64,000 nucleotides of DNA from Epiperipatus broadwayi. Taxonomy: Eukaryota; Onychophora; Udeonychophora; Euonychophora; Peripatidae. Where the stretch lies: assembly GCA_028023455.1 (NCBI GenBank), contig JAQFVV010012970.1:252001-316000 (forward strand), given 5' to 3'. The first letter of the stretch is position 1; the number at the start of each line of letters is the position of its first letter. Under the pieces are notes generated by a model. It searched no databases. It saw nothing but the letters and a program-made list of their open reading frames with translations, and was not told the origin of the DNA. Of this stretch, positions 1 through 10,918 are shown in pieces. A program made the translations under genes and the position numbers.

Positions 1-22
1 GAGGTTGATGTGCTGCAGATGA

Positions 23-238
23 CTATACAGCCGGCTCTGGGCCTTCAAACCCAGCCTCTCTATCGATACCATTATCCAGAACGTGCGGATGTACCACACC
101 TAAGTTCGAATCAAGTATTCCTTTTAAAATGATAAAATATCCACAATCGCCATGAGGCCGTATTTCTTTATTGTATGCTAGTACCGTTACTCTGCTCTTT
201 AATTTGATCACCGTCCACCTAACCTTAGTAAGTCGCAA
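23..238 (-). other. Unrecognised short open frame at window edge
   Basis: A 71-codon open frame on the minus strand lies in the only part of the first kilobase that is not strongly AT-rich. I do not recognise the product. It has no signal peptide or membrane segment, and its C-terminal half is rich in Gly, Asp and Pro. It ends in a stop and could be a 3' exon or a fragment of a retroelement. The Tigger-like element begins about 200 bases to its right. No splice site convincingly frames it. Confidence 0.2.
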
Positions 239-447
239 TGATGTGCTAAAAATAATGATTCATTTCATAAAATACAGTCAGTTCGTTGAATTAAACTGCT
301 TTCGTTTAAAACCGTTATCGATTCCCATAGACTTAAATCTAATTTGTATTAATGATTGTATAATTTATTCTCGTAAATATAGCGCATTGTTTGTTTCTTA
401 TGTATAAGTTCCAAAGACGTCTTTTCCAAACAATGCCAATAAAAGTA

Positions 448-1366
448 ACCTGTCTTTTTACATGGATTTATTTAACGCGATTCACGTTTCTCCAGAAGTC
501 GAACGCCGATAATGCGCTATTACTTTAAATAATAAATTTCATGTATATTGAAAGTAATAGCACATTATTGGAATTCGACTTTCATCTTAGTAATTTCAAT
601 ATTTTCAGTGCTTTATAATTGTAAGATTTTATGCAATAATGAAATTAAAATCATGATTTCCACATTTTATGTATACACACATTAAATTTTACAAGATTAT
701 AATGTAAATTTGTTCAAACATTGTGCGTGTTAATTTTGCATTTTAAATCACATTCCATTTTTGCTTTTTAAAAAAGAACGTAATCAATTATCAATCATTT
801 AGTGTCCGCAATTTTATTTTTAAAAGGTGAGTAATAGCAGTGGGCACAATTAAAATTGAAAATTAAAGACAAAAATAATAATTTAATTTTTAGTTGCTAG
901 ATTAATTACTAATTACGTTATCACCAGAAAACCATTAACACAACGTGAGAGTGACGTTGGCGCTAGTTGTATTTCCTCTTGTGAAGAATCTGATTTTTTA
1001 CCAGTTTGCAAATGAATCTGTTTATCGGCAAATAGTGATAATAATTAAAACGTGTATAAAAAAATGTAAATTATGCATAAAAATATATTGTTTTGAATAA
1101 AATTAAATATTATAGTTAAAAAAAGTTTGTCTTGTATCAATTTTTTTCAAATTTGAAATTTTTTATTAGTCATATTTTATTTTCTTATTTTTTTTGCACA
1201 CGAATTTTAAAGTAATTTTACATTAGTGCTTTGCTTTTACGCAATTTTTGAAAAATCACAGTCCATATCCCCCCTTTTTCAAGGTAAGTTATGTCTATTT
1301 TTGCGTGCTTTCGTTTGCGCGTGTTTTCTGAGGAACCTATCTATCACGTAAAATGAGACCCAGGTG
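448..1366. mobile_element. Non-autonomous pogo/Tigger-like DNA transposon, copy A
   Basis: The element of about 0.92 kb has imperfect terminal inverted repeats (left ACCTGTCTTTTTACATGG, right GTAAAATGAGACCCAGGTG) and TA on both sides, the target of the Tc1/mariner/pogo group. The ends carry repeated words such as ttatttaacgcgatt and gcttttacgcaattt, the style of subterminal sequence seen in Tigger elements. A hairpin of about 33-bp arms lies at 494-526 and 551-582. No transposase remains in this copy. It is collinear over most of its length with copy B at 9461-10918 but lacks that copy's tandem duplication and transposase fragment. The family call rests on the ends plus the transposase fragment in copy B. 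Confidence 0.7.
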
Positions 1367-2730
1367 TATATCTAATGATGTTTGTAAGGTGGATAAATGA
1401 TTAATATTGTATATTTTTGCCTGTTTATCAAATCAGTTACTACTAAACCTGTCGCGAACTTTTATATTTGTTTTAGGCATCCACAACTTTCTGTTAATAA
1501 AATTTATTAAATTGGCATATTAACTCCGCACAAGTTACAATACACTCTATAAAATTGTATTCATTAAATAATTAATAAAGGGGATTTTATAAAAACAAAT
1601 CCCAAGTTTTAGTAAATAGACAATATTCCAAGTGTGAAACTTTTGTAACATATATATGCGTTTTCTCAATATTTTATTAAATATATAATTTCATGTAAAT
1701 CCTGGTTTGTTTTTGAATTATTTCTAATTAGTATTTAGAATTATTTTCTTTAGCTAATAACTTAGCATTAATAAATCTAACTTTAATAAATGTAATTCCT
1801 GGGCTACTCTTAGCTCGATCATCATCATCATTCTGGTCTTATGTCCACCGCTTTGCTTCTGGGCCCGGAATTAAAATATTGTGCTGTATCATCGGGATTG
1901 TTGCTCATTGGATCAGAGATTCGAAGAATAAGCAAATAGGTTAGAATTCAGGATTGCTCCAGACCTATGTATCTTGAGCATGATCGGATTCGAGGTACTT
2001 TTGCTTAGGATTTGAATCTTGTTGAATGGGCAGACTGTTTTGACCGGTACAATATATATATATATATTATAGTTTTGAAAAAGATTGTTGGACAATCAAA
2101 ATTTGCTGTTTTTCAAAGTGTGGAACAATAAAATATTGCATTATGTAAAATGCATAGAAAATGTGATAAGTTTTATTTATATTAGTAACAATATATAATG
2201 ATATTAAATTTTTATATACTTAACCAAATGTAAGTCTATATATATTGAAGTTTATTTATAATTTAGTTTTATTTTATTATATACTGAATTGGTTGTTTTA
2301 TTTATTAAATATTTATTGAGATTTTGTATATGTATTTATATTTGATCTATGTGTATATAATGCTTAAATTTATTTTACAATATCTTTTAATTGTTTATTT
2401 TGCATTTTCTTTCTTCCATGTATTTTCACTTTATCTTACTTAATGATTTTATGAAATCAGATTGAATTGTCTCTATACTGAATCCATTTTAATATATAAG
2501 TATCCTCAAGTGATCTTATTTATTATTAAAATACGAATGTTTTAATACATACTGCTCATGTGCAACATTGAACCTACGCTATATAATACTGGATCTCTCT
2601 CCAAGTTGTTTACAGTGCCTTCTTTGAAACAATGCATGGGTTTCATACCAACCATTTGACATAAATTTTGTGGCACTAGCACATTATGGATCATGAATTA
2701 TTTATTACGTGATATGTGTTAGATGAGGAT
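1367..2730. other. AT-rich noncoding stretch
   Basis: No supported gene. It contains a possible LINE tail at about 1800-1900, a TA-dinucleotide run near 2048-2068, and otherwise long A/T-rich sequence with no sustained reading frame. Confidence 0.5.
1800..1905 (-). mobile_element. Possible LINE 3' tail remnant
   Basis: Read on the minus strand, this segment ends in a run of ATG/ATC triplets after a GC-richer stretch that reads like the last codons of an APE-type LINE. Many RTE-like LINEs end in a short triplet repeat, so this is probably the 3' tip of a dead copy. It is short and the reading is uncertain. Confidence 0.3.
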
Positions 2731-2734
2731 TTTA

Positions 2735-3870
2735 ATTTAAAGAATTTATGGGAAGGTAGAGTATTATATTGGAGAACCGTTTGGTTTTCAGAGTGGGAAA
2801 AGTATAAGAGATGCTATTGGTGTTATTAGAACAATTTCAGAGAGATATTTTGAAAGAGATAAAAGAATTGGCATATATTTGTGGATTTGGAAAGTGTTTG
2901 ATAGAGTAGTCTGGAATAAACTTATGTTCATCTTAAAAGATAAATAAATATTTTGGAAAGAAAAAAGATTGATTTACTGGACAATGGATAAGAATTATGA
3001 GACTGATGAAATGAATATAGCATGGAATTAGGCAAAAATGCAGTATGACACCTGTTTTTTTTTTAATATTTATTTAGAAGAAAATTTTAATAGTTATTTA
3101 GACCATGGAGGAGCCAAATGTTGAAGATCCATAATATTTGCAGATATGGCTCTTATAGCTGAGGATGAAAAAAGTGTCTTCAGAATATGTTGAATAAATT
3201 GAAAGAAGGCTGTATGGAATAGTGAATGAAGATTCATGTTGAGAAAACACTGTTTATGGATAGGGAGAAATGCAAAAAGACTGCAAATTGAAATCTGTGA
3301 TAACAGTTCAACAGGTAAAGGGATTTAGATATTTAGGTAATTGGTTGATTAAAGATGGATGAAGTGAAGATGAAATTAAAAGAAAAAATAGCATTGTCAA
3401 AGGAGGCATTTATTAAGAGAAAAAATATTTTTTTGGACCTTTGAAAAGAGAATTAAAGAAAAAGATTAATTAAATGCTATGTGTGGAGATTAATAATGTA
3501 CGGTTGTGAAACAAGGATGTGGACATGGAGAAAAATGGAAAAAATCAGTTGGATAAATAAAATAACAATTGAAGAAGTTTTGAAAAGAGTAAGTGAAAAA
3601 AGAAGATTGATTGAGGAAATTGGAAAGAGAAACTGGATTGGGCATATATTAAGAAGAAATTATAGTTTAATGGAAGATGTTTTGGAGGGAAAGGTGAATG
3701 AAGTAAGAAGAAAGGATGGAAAAGATTGACATTGTTGAATAATATAAGTGATGGGAAAAGTTATGTGGAATTGAAGCACTGGGCAATGAAGATAATAGAA
3801 TGGGAAAATGTATGAATTGATGATGTGTTTACTCTCTGCAACTGCCCATTTGGCAGGATACTGCTGATGA
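2735..3870 (+). mobile_element. Decayed LINE: reverse transcriptase and C-terminal part
   Basis: The 5' part is missing. Translated in shifting frames it gives, in order, an RT palm entry (QFGFQSGKSIRDAIG near 2780), the first catalytic block degraded to IYLWIWKVFDRVVW (near 2870-2915), a palm core degraded to FADMALIAEDE (near 3137, one Asp of the usual FADD lost), and the thumb/C-terminal block in a surviving 82-codon frame at 3481-3729 with YGCETRMW and RNWIGHILRRN. This is the familiar C-terminus of APE-type endonuclease-RT LINEs common in arthropods. Several stops and frameshifts make it inactive. It belongs to a different lineage from the LINE copy that starts just downstream, since the two C-termini are not alike. 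Confidence 0.85.
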
Positions 3871-4089
3871 TAATCTGATAGTTAGCATTTAATTGTGTTT
3901 AAATTGGGAAAAACAACTATTTGAAATGATTGAAACTGTATATCACAGTGACACCATGAGTCACACAAACATTTTCAAGTACTTTTCAAGATTTTTTGAT
4001 CGCATGGAAAGTGCTATTGCAAACTATGAAGGTACAAAATACCCTGTCATTAAATAATACATATAATGAGTTTGAGAAAGAAGTTTGCA

Positions 4090-7000
4090 ATTAACTGAAA
4101 GGAAATTCATTGATTCCTCTTTGATATCATAAAAGAACCAAGCAGGGCAAATTCTTAATGCCCATTTTTTACGTTTTTAGTGCTATAGCTGTTATTTCTA
4201 TGTGATTATTCATAGAGTACATAAACATGGATGGGCTACTCATTGACATGCATCAGCTAATGTGATGAGTTTGTTGGTCTTTTATTTATGAGTTTAAGGT
4301 CCAGAAACACTATGATCAGTTGCCGGATAGTTCTTGACTGAAATATCAGTTGAGCTTTCTTGAAGGCAGAATGAATGTCTGTGTGAATGATTTTTTAATA
4401 AATAGTTACAATCATGTCTCTTATTACCACTAGACTGTAATATCATCAACCAAAGTAACTGTTGATGGCCAAACGCAAATGTTGCTAAGAATCTTATGAT
4501 TGTGAATCCATGTTGCTTTTACTTATGTTCTTACAAATGCAGATCACTTGTAAATGACAAAAGATTGTATGAATTGGAAGAACTATCTAATATTAAATGA
4601 TATATTGTTGAACTTTATGAAATTAAAAGAAAAGGTGATAAATGATCACATACTTTACTAATAAAGACACTAATATTGTAAGCACAAATGAATTAGATTC
4701 ATTATAAATAAAAAGTGGAAGAACAACATTCTGAAAAGTATAACTTTTCAGGGAGATAATTCAAGTTTACATCCCAACAAGTTCTCGTTCTGATAAAGAA
4801 ATAGAGGATTTCAAAAAACTTTTTACCAAACAATGTCTTAAAATTGTCATGAGAAATCTTAATGCTATAATTGATAAACAATTGGAAGATGAAAGTGCTG
4901 TGGGTAAATTGGGTTATGTTAATAGAAATGAAAAGGAGCACAGACTGGTGGAATTTGCAGAAAAAGAAAAACTGTATAATATGAATTCTTTCTTTGAGAA
5001 AATGCTAAATGGAAGTGGGACATGGAAGCATTCAATTGAAGATACAGTAAAATTGGATTATATTTTGACTACCAGAAATTTTGTATTTCAAGGTTGGAAT
5101 GTTTTTTAATAAATTCAATGCAAGAAGTGATCGTTGATTACTGAGATGTTAAGATACATGTTAGTGCAAAACTGGAGCCCAGTTGATATTTCTAATTTTC
5201 AGAAACATTCCAGTGAATTTACATCAGAACTTACAAATTGTTTTAAAGTTTTTAACAGATTTTGAAGATAGTTCAGTTTTGAAAGAAAGTAGTAGAAAGA
5301 TAACTATTATAGTATTACGATCCACAACAAAGATAACTGGTGCAAGAAAGCAAGCAGCAATTGACCCATAAATTTTCTGTTGTGCCAAGAGAATGTATAA
5401 AGAAAAGATGGAATATGAAAATATATAAAAATGATGCATTAAGAAGAATTGGCTGTCTTGAGTTTTATAAAAGGGTATCAAACAGAGTTAATAATGATGT
5501 AAGGAAATTTAATTGTGAATTAGCAAGGAAAAATACTGAAACAAATACATTTTTCAAAAGTATTAAACAACATTTTGGAATGGTAGAAAAAAAATGAAAT
5601 CATTACAAAAAAGAAAGCTAGCATCATGAAGTTTGTGGAAGAGTTCTATAAAACAGGAAAACAAAGTATTGATACAAATGCTATGTTATCTGAATTGTCC
5701 AGTATTTTAAATGAAGAAATAGGTGAAGAAGTAGAAAAATTGTTGGCAAAGTTATATGCCAAATGACCAAATGATAAAAATATAACAGATGATTGAAAAA
5801 ATGCAGTAATAGATTTGATCAGTCTTTCATCAGGTCAATACAAAATTTTTATCCAGGTAATTACCTCATCTGCAGCGAACTTTGGATTTCAACCTACTAA
5901 AAGAACAAGTTGGATTTAAAAGTGGTTTTAATAGAGAAGATCATATCCAATTATTGAGGGAAGTTATAGAAAGGACCAATGAATATGAATTTCATTATGT
6001 TTGAATTTGTGGATTATGAAAAGGCATTTGATTTTATAAACATTTCTTTAGTGATTAAAGCATTGGATCATCAAAATATAAACCCAGAATACTGTCTTCT
6101 TCTGAAGACTATTGTTCACAATGCAACAGCTTTGATAAAATAATACTAAGAAGATTGACATTGTTATGATTTGTAACAGGGTGACTACATTTTTCCAAAA
6201 AAAAACATTTATAGCACTTTTGAAAAAAGTATTTTGCTGATTAAAATGGGAAGCTAAGGAATTAAAAGTAATTGGAGATTATTTAAGTCATATAGATTCT
6301 GCAGTCATAGTAATTGTTTTTGCAAATAATTCTTTAGAACTTCAGGAAATGCTGAGTTATCAGATGAAAGTAAGAGAGTAGGATTAAGGGTAAATGTTAA
6401 AAAGGCTAAAGTAATGTTCAATGAATGTTTTCAAAAGAAGAAATAAAGATAGATAATGATGAGTTAGAAGTTAACAACTACAAATATCTTGGTCAGATTA
6501 TTATTATGGATGAAAATGTAATGGATTAAATTAATCATAGAATTAAACTTGGATGATGTGCTATTTATTGGTAGAAATAACTTGATGTTAAATGGAAATA
6601 TGTCCAAGTGTTGGAAAAGAGAATTTTTTATTAGGTATGTTCTACCAATTCTTACTTATGGATCTGAGACTTGAACATTTAATAGAACAGCAATATAGAG
6701 ACTTCATACTACTCAATGAAGTATGGAGAGATGTGTGTTAGAAGTAACAAGAAGGAATTGAAAATAAAATTCATGGGTGAAAGAACAAACATTTAATACT
6801 GACATCATTGAAAAAATTAAGAGACTGAAATAGAGATTGGATGAACACATTGTTAGAAGAGATGATAATAGATTGACAGTTTAAACCTTAAACCACATCC
6901 CAAGGGAAAGAGATCATAGGTGAAATTGATGGACGAAATAAGAGAGTTTGCTGTTGTGGTATGGAAAAAAGTGTTAGAATTTCAAGAAACTAGATTAAAC

Positions 7001-7130
7001 ATTGAAAGACCTTTATCCTGTAGTAGATCACTAATAGTTGAAAATGTTGATAATATATATATTGATTTAGAAATGATGCAACATTCAGCTTGGAGAGAAA
7101 ATCACTCACTGTGTCTCTAAGACACACTGT
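4090..7130 (+). mobile_element. Decayed RTE-like LINE, copy 1 (endonuclease plus RT)
   Basis: A near full-length (about 3 kb) but broken APE-type non-LTR retrotransposon. The 86-codon frame at 4849-5109 is the C-terminal part of the endonuclease: LGYVNRNEKEHRLVEFAEKE, then NSFFEKM and KLDYILTTRNF, the block around the catalytic Asp/His region. Further frames (5340-5597 and later) lead into RT: DHIQLLREVIERTNEYEF near 5940, the palm Asp block FVDYEKAFDFI near 6008, a degraded palm core with FANN instead of FADD near 6320, YLGQII near 6487, and YVLPILTYGSET near 6638. It ends around 7100. Many stops interrupt it. A second copy of the family lies at 49790-53640 and is collinear from the 5' untranslated region onward. 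The RTE assignment is from domain style only. Confidence 0.88.
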
Positions 7131-7401
7131 AAAGATGTAAATAAACATGGTAATATGTTTCTGTTGTGTGTGTGTATATATATAAGCTTTAAAATTTCTA
7201 AACTAATCTGAAATACACTTTCACAACTTTTACTTGTGAAAATCTTCATTTTGATATATGCACAGAAAAAGCTAGAGATAAACAAATAAGAAAGCAAATA
7301 AATATACATATTTTTTAAATAGCTGTATACCACATTATTATTATTGCAGATTTTATGAAAAAGCTAGTTTAAATTAATTATCCAATTTTATATATTCTTA
7401 G

Positions 7402-7593
7402 ATCGTAAAGTGTTGCACTAGCTATAATCCCTATTTAACAGAAGATCAAGAAAGAACTATTCTCAAACTTGATGATGGACCAATTCCTTCAGGTACAATT
7501 ATTACCAGGCGGGAACCTCAAGTTGAAGTGCCAGTACTGCCCCCTAGTAACCTTGAGAATAGTGGACTTATTAGTGTATCCTATAGATTAGAT
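7402..7593 (+). CDS. Internal exon of an arrestin-domain (ARRDC-type) protein
   Basis: The best host coding sequence in the window. A 192-bp stretch is open for exactly 64 codons (phase 0 at both ends), preceded by the acceptor tatattcttag and followed by the donor gtaagt. The peptide has GPIPSGTII in the middle, then VPVLPPSNLENSGLISVSY at the end. In alpha-arrestins the segment from the C-terminal arrestin domain reads roughly G-P-I-P-x-G, then I/V-P-x-L-P-P-S-N-L, then L/I-I-x-V-x-Y-x-L, so the match is specific. These proteins are cytosolic adaptors that link membrane cargo to NEDD4-type ubiquitin ligases. The other exons are not recognised here; neighbouring introns are filled with LINE and repeat DNA. 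The usual Cys before the last strand is replaced by Ser. Confidence 0.75.
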
Positions 7594-8090
7594 GTAAGTA
7601 TTAAAGATTTAATAGTGTGCATATTTTTAAAATATTGAATGTTTTACTTATTTATTCTTATTCAACATGCACATTAAAGTACCTGAATTCATTTGATTTT
7701 TATATACTTGTAACATATAAAGAATTAATCACCCATAATATTTGAAAACAACACTCATAGAGCAACAATAAGCCACATGTTTATGATTGCTTCTCTACTT
7801 TTCATTATCTCGATATAAATATATCAACACAACATATATTTAAACAACTTTTATACTAATACCTGTTAAATTTAAATTAACCTGGACATAATGAAAACTC
7901 TATTAGACAAAGTAACCAATTATCTCTTTTAGCACTATTTTAAATACATTATATCATTTCGACATGTATACAAAATATCCACTCCCACTGGAAAAGTATT
8001 CCTCCAATTAGAATTATGCTGGATATTGGATATTATATATAATATTTAAATGCATGTATATTTTCTATACTAAACTTAATGTAATTATAA
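7594..8090 (+). other. Start of the downstream intron
   Basis: AT-rich, noncoding, beginning with a consensus donor gtaagt. No further exon or recognisable element is seen before the interspersed repeat. Confidence 0.5.
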
Positions 8091-8447
8091 GGGACTTGAA
8101 TTCAGAGTTTCAAGCTCCCTACACCTATCCAATCTATCTTGTACAAGCAATATATATGACCACATATATGTGAAAAAGATAAATGATTTCCAATATTCTT
8201 ATTTCATGCTGAACAAGTACTCATCATTGGTCCAGATCACATCTCCCACACATATATACAATCAGTGCTCAGTTTATATTAAGATAGCAAATCTTCAAAC
8301 TTTAATTTACAAACTTCAATATTCTCCACTCCCCAATTCTTTAGCCATCCATATCATTGAAAATCCAGAGATAAAATGCTCAAAACCCTTGCTGATGCCA
8401 ATATTATTGTCATACCCATATTGACCTTATATATATATATATATATG
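8050..8447 (+). repeat. Interspersed repeat family C, copy 1
   Basis: About 0.35-0.4 kb, one of at least five copies in the window (others near 41055, 47925, 48773 on the minus strand, and 52625). Conserved words are gggacttgaattcagag at the left, a middle part with gtgaaaaagataaatga, ttggtccagatca and cccacacatatata, and a right end close to a TA repeat. The left end on the minus strand resembles a Pol III box B (ttcaagtccc), so it may be tRNA-related, but the box lies at what would be the 3' end of that orientation. The family is not identified. Confidence 0.7.
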
Positions 8448-8599
8448 ACGCTAATGCTTAAATCATAGCAAAATGTAAAATTATATTCCCAAGATGTACA
8501 TAGACTATTAATAATTATTATTGTTTTAATATTAAAATTTCTTAGCCAGATTTTCAACATAGTGCAACTTCATCAAATCTAAGATTTCATTATAGCAAA

Positions 8600-8765
8600 G
8601 ATGTGATATGTTGGACTATTTTGTGAATGGTGAATGTATAGAAAATTTTAAACTTTCCAAATACTAACAACTTGTTAGTAATAACACACAAATAGTTTAA
8701 AATTTTATATACATTCACTCTTAGATGATGGAAATAGTCTAACATATCATATCTAATAATATACC
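8600..8765. repeat. Foldback (hairpin) element
   Basis: Two arms of about 70 bases are inverted copies of each other: the left starts tgatatgttggactattt near 8605, and the right, read backwards, starts tgatatgttagactattt. They are joined by a few bases near taacaacttgttagta. Such a structure is typical of small foldback or MITE-like elements. No clear target duplication was found. Confidence 0.55.
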
Positions 8766-9189
8766 ATCATCTCAAACCTTCAGACAAATATTCATTATAG
8801 CAAATCTTTATATATACTAATTATCAAATATAATATTAGTGAATGTTGAATAGAATGGGGTTGGCTCTTATACTAGCAGTATATTTGGCATTAATTATTT
8901 ACCAAACACTCTTTTATTTCTGTCCAGACAAATAATTTTTGATTAGCAAATATAAAAAAATAATCAGCTTCTTTTTTATGGTCAAATAATATAGAACACT
9001 GTGTCCTATTTTTAGAACTCCACTTTTATCTACTTCCCAATTTTGAATGAAGTTGAAACTTTGCATACTTATATATTCTCAGTGATAACAGTTTTAATGA
9101 AAAATTATTAAAAAAAATTAAATTTTTTAATTTCATATGTGATGTGATACATGATGTAATGTGATATGACTACTCCTTTATCGAAGTCA
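8766..9189. other. AT-rich noncoding stretch
   Basis: Nothing recognised. It leads into the 3' end of the minus-strand LINE. Confidence 0.4.
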
Positions 9190-9460
9190 GGAATCTTTCT
9201 ACCAATATGCCCATGAAAAACCTGTCAGCCATCCTACATTTCTTTTCTACTCCCCACTCTAAGCTTTTTTCATATTCTTCTTTATCCTGGTCTATCCCAT
9301 TTCCACAGCATCATCTTTATCCACTTTATGACTTTTGTATCTATATTCCCCTTATTTTTTTCTAACCCCAGCATGAAGACCAGGAACTCCTTTTCTGTAT
9401 AATCACTTGATCTATATTTATTCTCCCACAACTTCACTATTTGTACCCTTCCTGCTTGTA

Positions 9461-10918
9461 TACCCAAGTCTCGTTTTATGCGGATTTATTTAATGCGATT
9501 TTGAAATTATGCAATTCATATTTCTTTTTAATATCTTTGTATGCGGTTTTCTTTTATGGGATAAAAATTATTAGATCAGAAGTCAAGCTCCGATAATGCG
9601 CTATTGCTTTAAATATTATAAATTTCACGCACTCACGTCATATTTAAAGTAATAGCGCATTATCGGAGTTCGACTTCCATCTAATAATTTCAATATTTTC
9701 AGCACTTTATAATAGTACTGTAATAGATTTTATGCATTAAAGAAGTTCATAATTCACTTAAAATCAGGATTTCCCCATTTTATATACACATATTAAATTT
9801 TACAAGATTATAATGTAAATCTGTTCAAACGTTATAGATGCCTATACTATATATGTTGCTGTTTTTGCATTTTAAATCACGTTCTATTTTTGCTTTTTAA
9901 AAAAAGAGTACGTAATCAATTAATCATTTAGTGTCCACAAGTAATAAATTTTACAAGACTATAATGTAAATCTGTTCAAACATTATAGATGAAAAATACT
10001 ATGTATGTTGTTATTTTTGCATTTTAAATCACGTTCTATTTTTGCTTTTTATAAAAAGAGTATGTAATCAATTAATCATTTAGTGTCCGTAAGTTTATTT
10101 TTAAAAGGTAACAGTGGTGGGCACAATTAAATTTGACAATTAAAATCTGATTTTTAATTGTAATTAACAATTTAAAAATTACATAACGTGATCTGAAATT
10201 GATGTGAAACGATAAAATTTGATTTTTAAATGGAATTGAAAATTAAAAAATTAAAGACAAAAATAAGAATTTAATTTTTAATTGTTAGTTTTAATTAAAT
10301 TTTGCCCAACAGTGGTGAGTCGGTATCTTTTTATTATCGTAAGTCTAAGTTCTTATTTTTATTTTAAACTTTTAGTTTACCCTAATGGAGAGGAAAAAAA
10401 CACCCAAGAAAATGAATTTCTTTGGAAACAAAAATTTCAATTTTAGATCGCTTAGCGAAATGGGAAGGATCAACAGTGATTGGAAAATGTTTTAGTTGTA
10501 TTTCCTCTTGACTTCGTTTAAGGAGAAGCTACAGTACCTCACATACATCACATCATGCCAAATCTGATGTCTCAAATAGCGATAATAATTAAAATACCGT
10601 ACATGTATGAAAAAAATATAAATTACGCATAAAAATATATTGTTTTGAATAAAATTAAATACTGTAGTTAATAAAAAAAGTTTGTTTTGTATCAATTTTT
10701 TTCAAATTTGAAATTTTTTATTAGTCATATTTTATTTTCTTATTTTTTTTATGCGAATTTTAAAGTAATTTTACATTGTTGCTTTGCTTTTATGCGATTT
10801 CGAAAATTACAGTAACCTATCCCCCATTTTTCAATGTAAGTTAAGTCTATTTTTGTGTGATTTCTTTTATGCGTGTTTTCTGAGGAACCTATCTACCACA
10901 TAAAATGAGACCCAGGTG
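9461..10918 (+). mobile_element. pogo/Tigger-like DNA transposon, copy B, nested in the LINE
   Basis: The ends are 23-base imperfect inverted repeats (left TACCCAAGTCTCGTTTTATG, right complement CACCTGGGTCTCATTTTATG; 17 of 23 match, most differences being transitions), flanked by TA at 9459-9460 and 10919-10920. The LINE reading continues across when the element is removed. It holds a hairpin with 48-bp arms (9568-9616 and 9640-9687), a 151-bp tandem duplication (about 9794-10095), and near 10385-10495 a broken start of a transposase. Subterminal words such as tttatttaatgcgattt recur at both ends. It is related to copy A at 448-1366 but longer because it keeps the duplication and the coding piece. 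Confidence 0.8.
10385..10498 (+). pseudogene. Transposase N-terminal fragment (Psq/CENP-B-type helix-turn-helix)
   Basis: Two overlapping frames hold what was one N-terminus. The first starts at the ATG at 10385 and reads MERKKTPKKMN; after a shift of frame near 10418 the second reads SLETKISILDRLAKWEG, then STVIGKCF. The pattern K-I-x-I-L-D-R-L-x-K-G/W-E-x-S-x-x-x-I-G is the first DNA-binding helix-turn-helix of Tigger/jerky-type transposases, which bind the element's terminal repeats. Everything downstream, including the DDE catalytic domain, is gone. It supports the pogo/Tigger assignment of the two elements. Confidence 0.65.
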
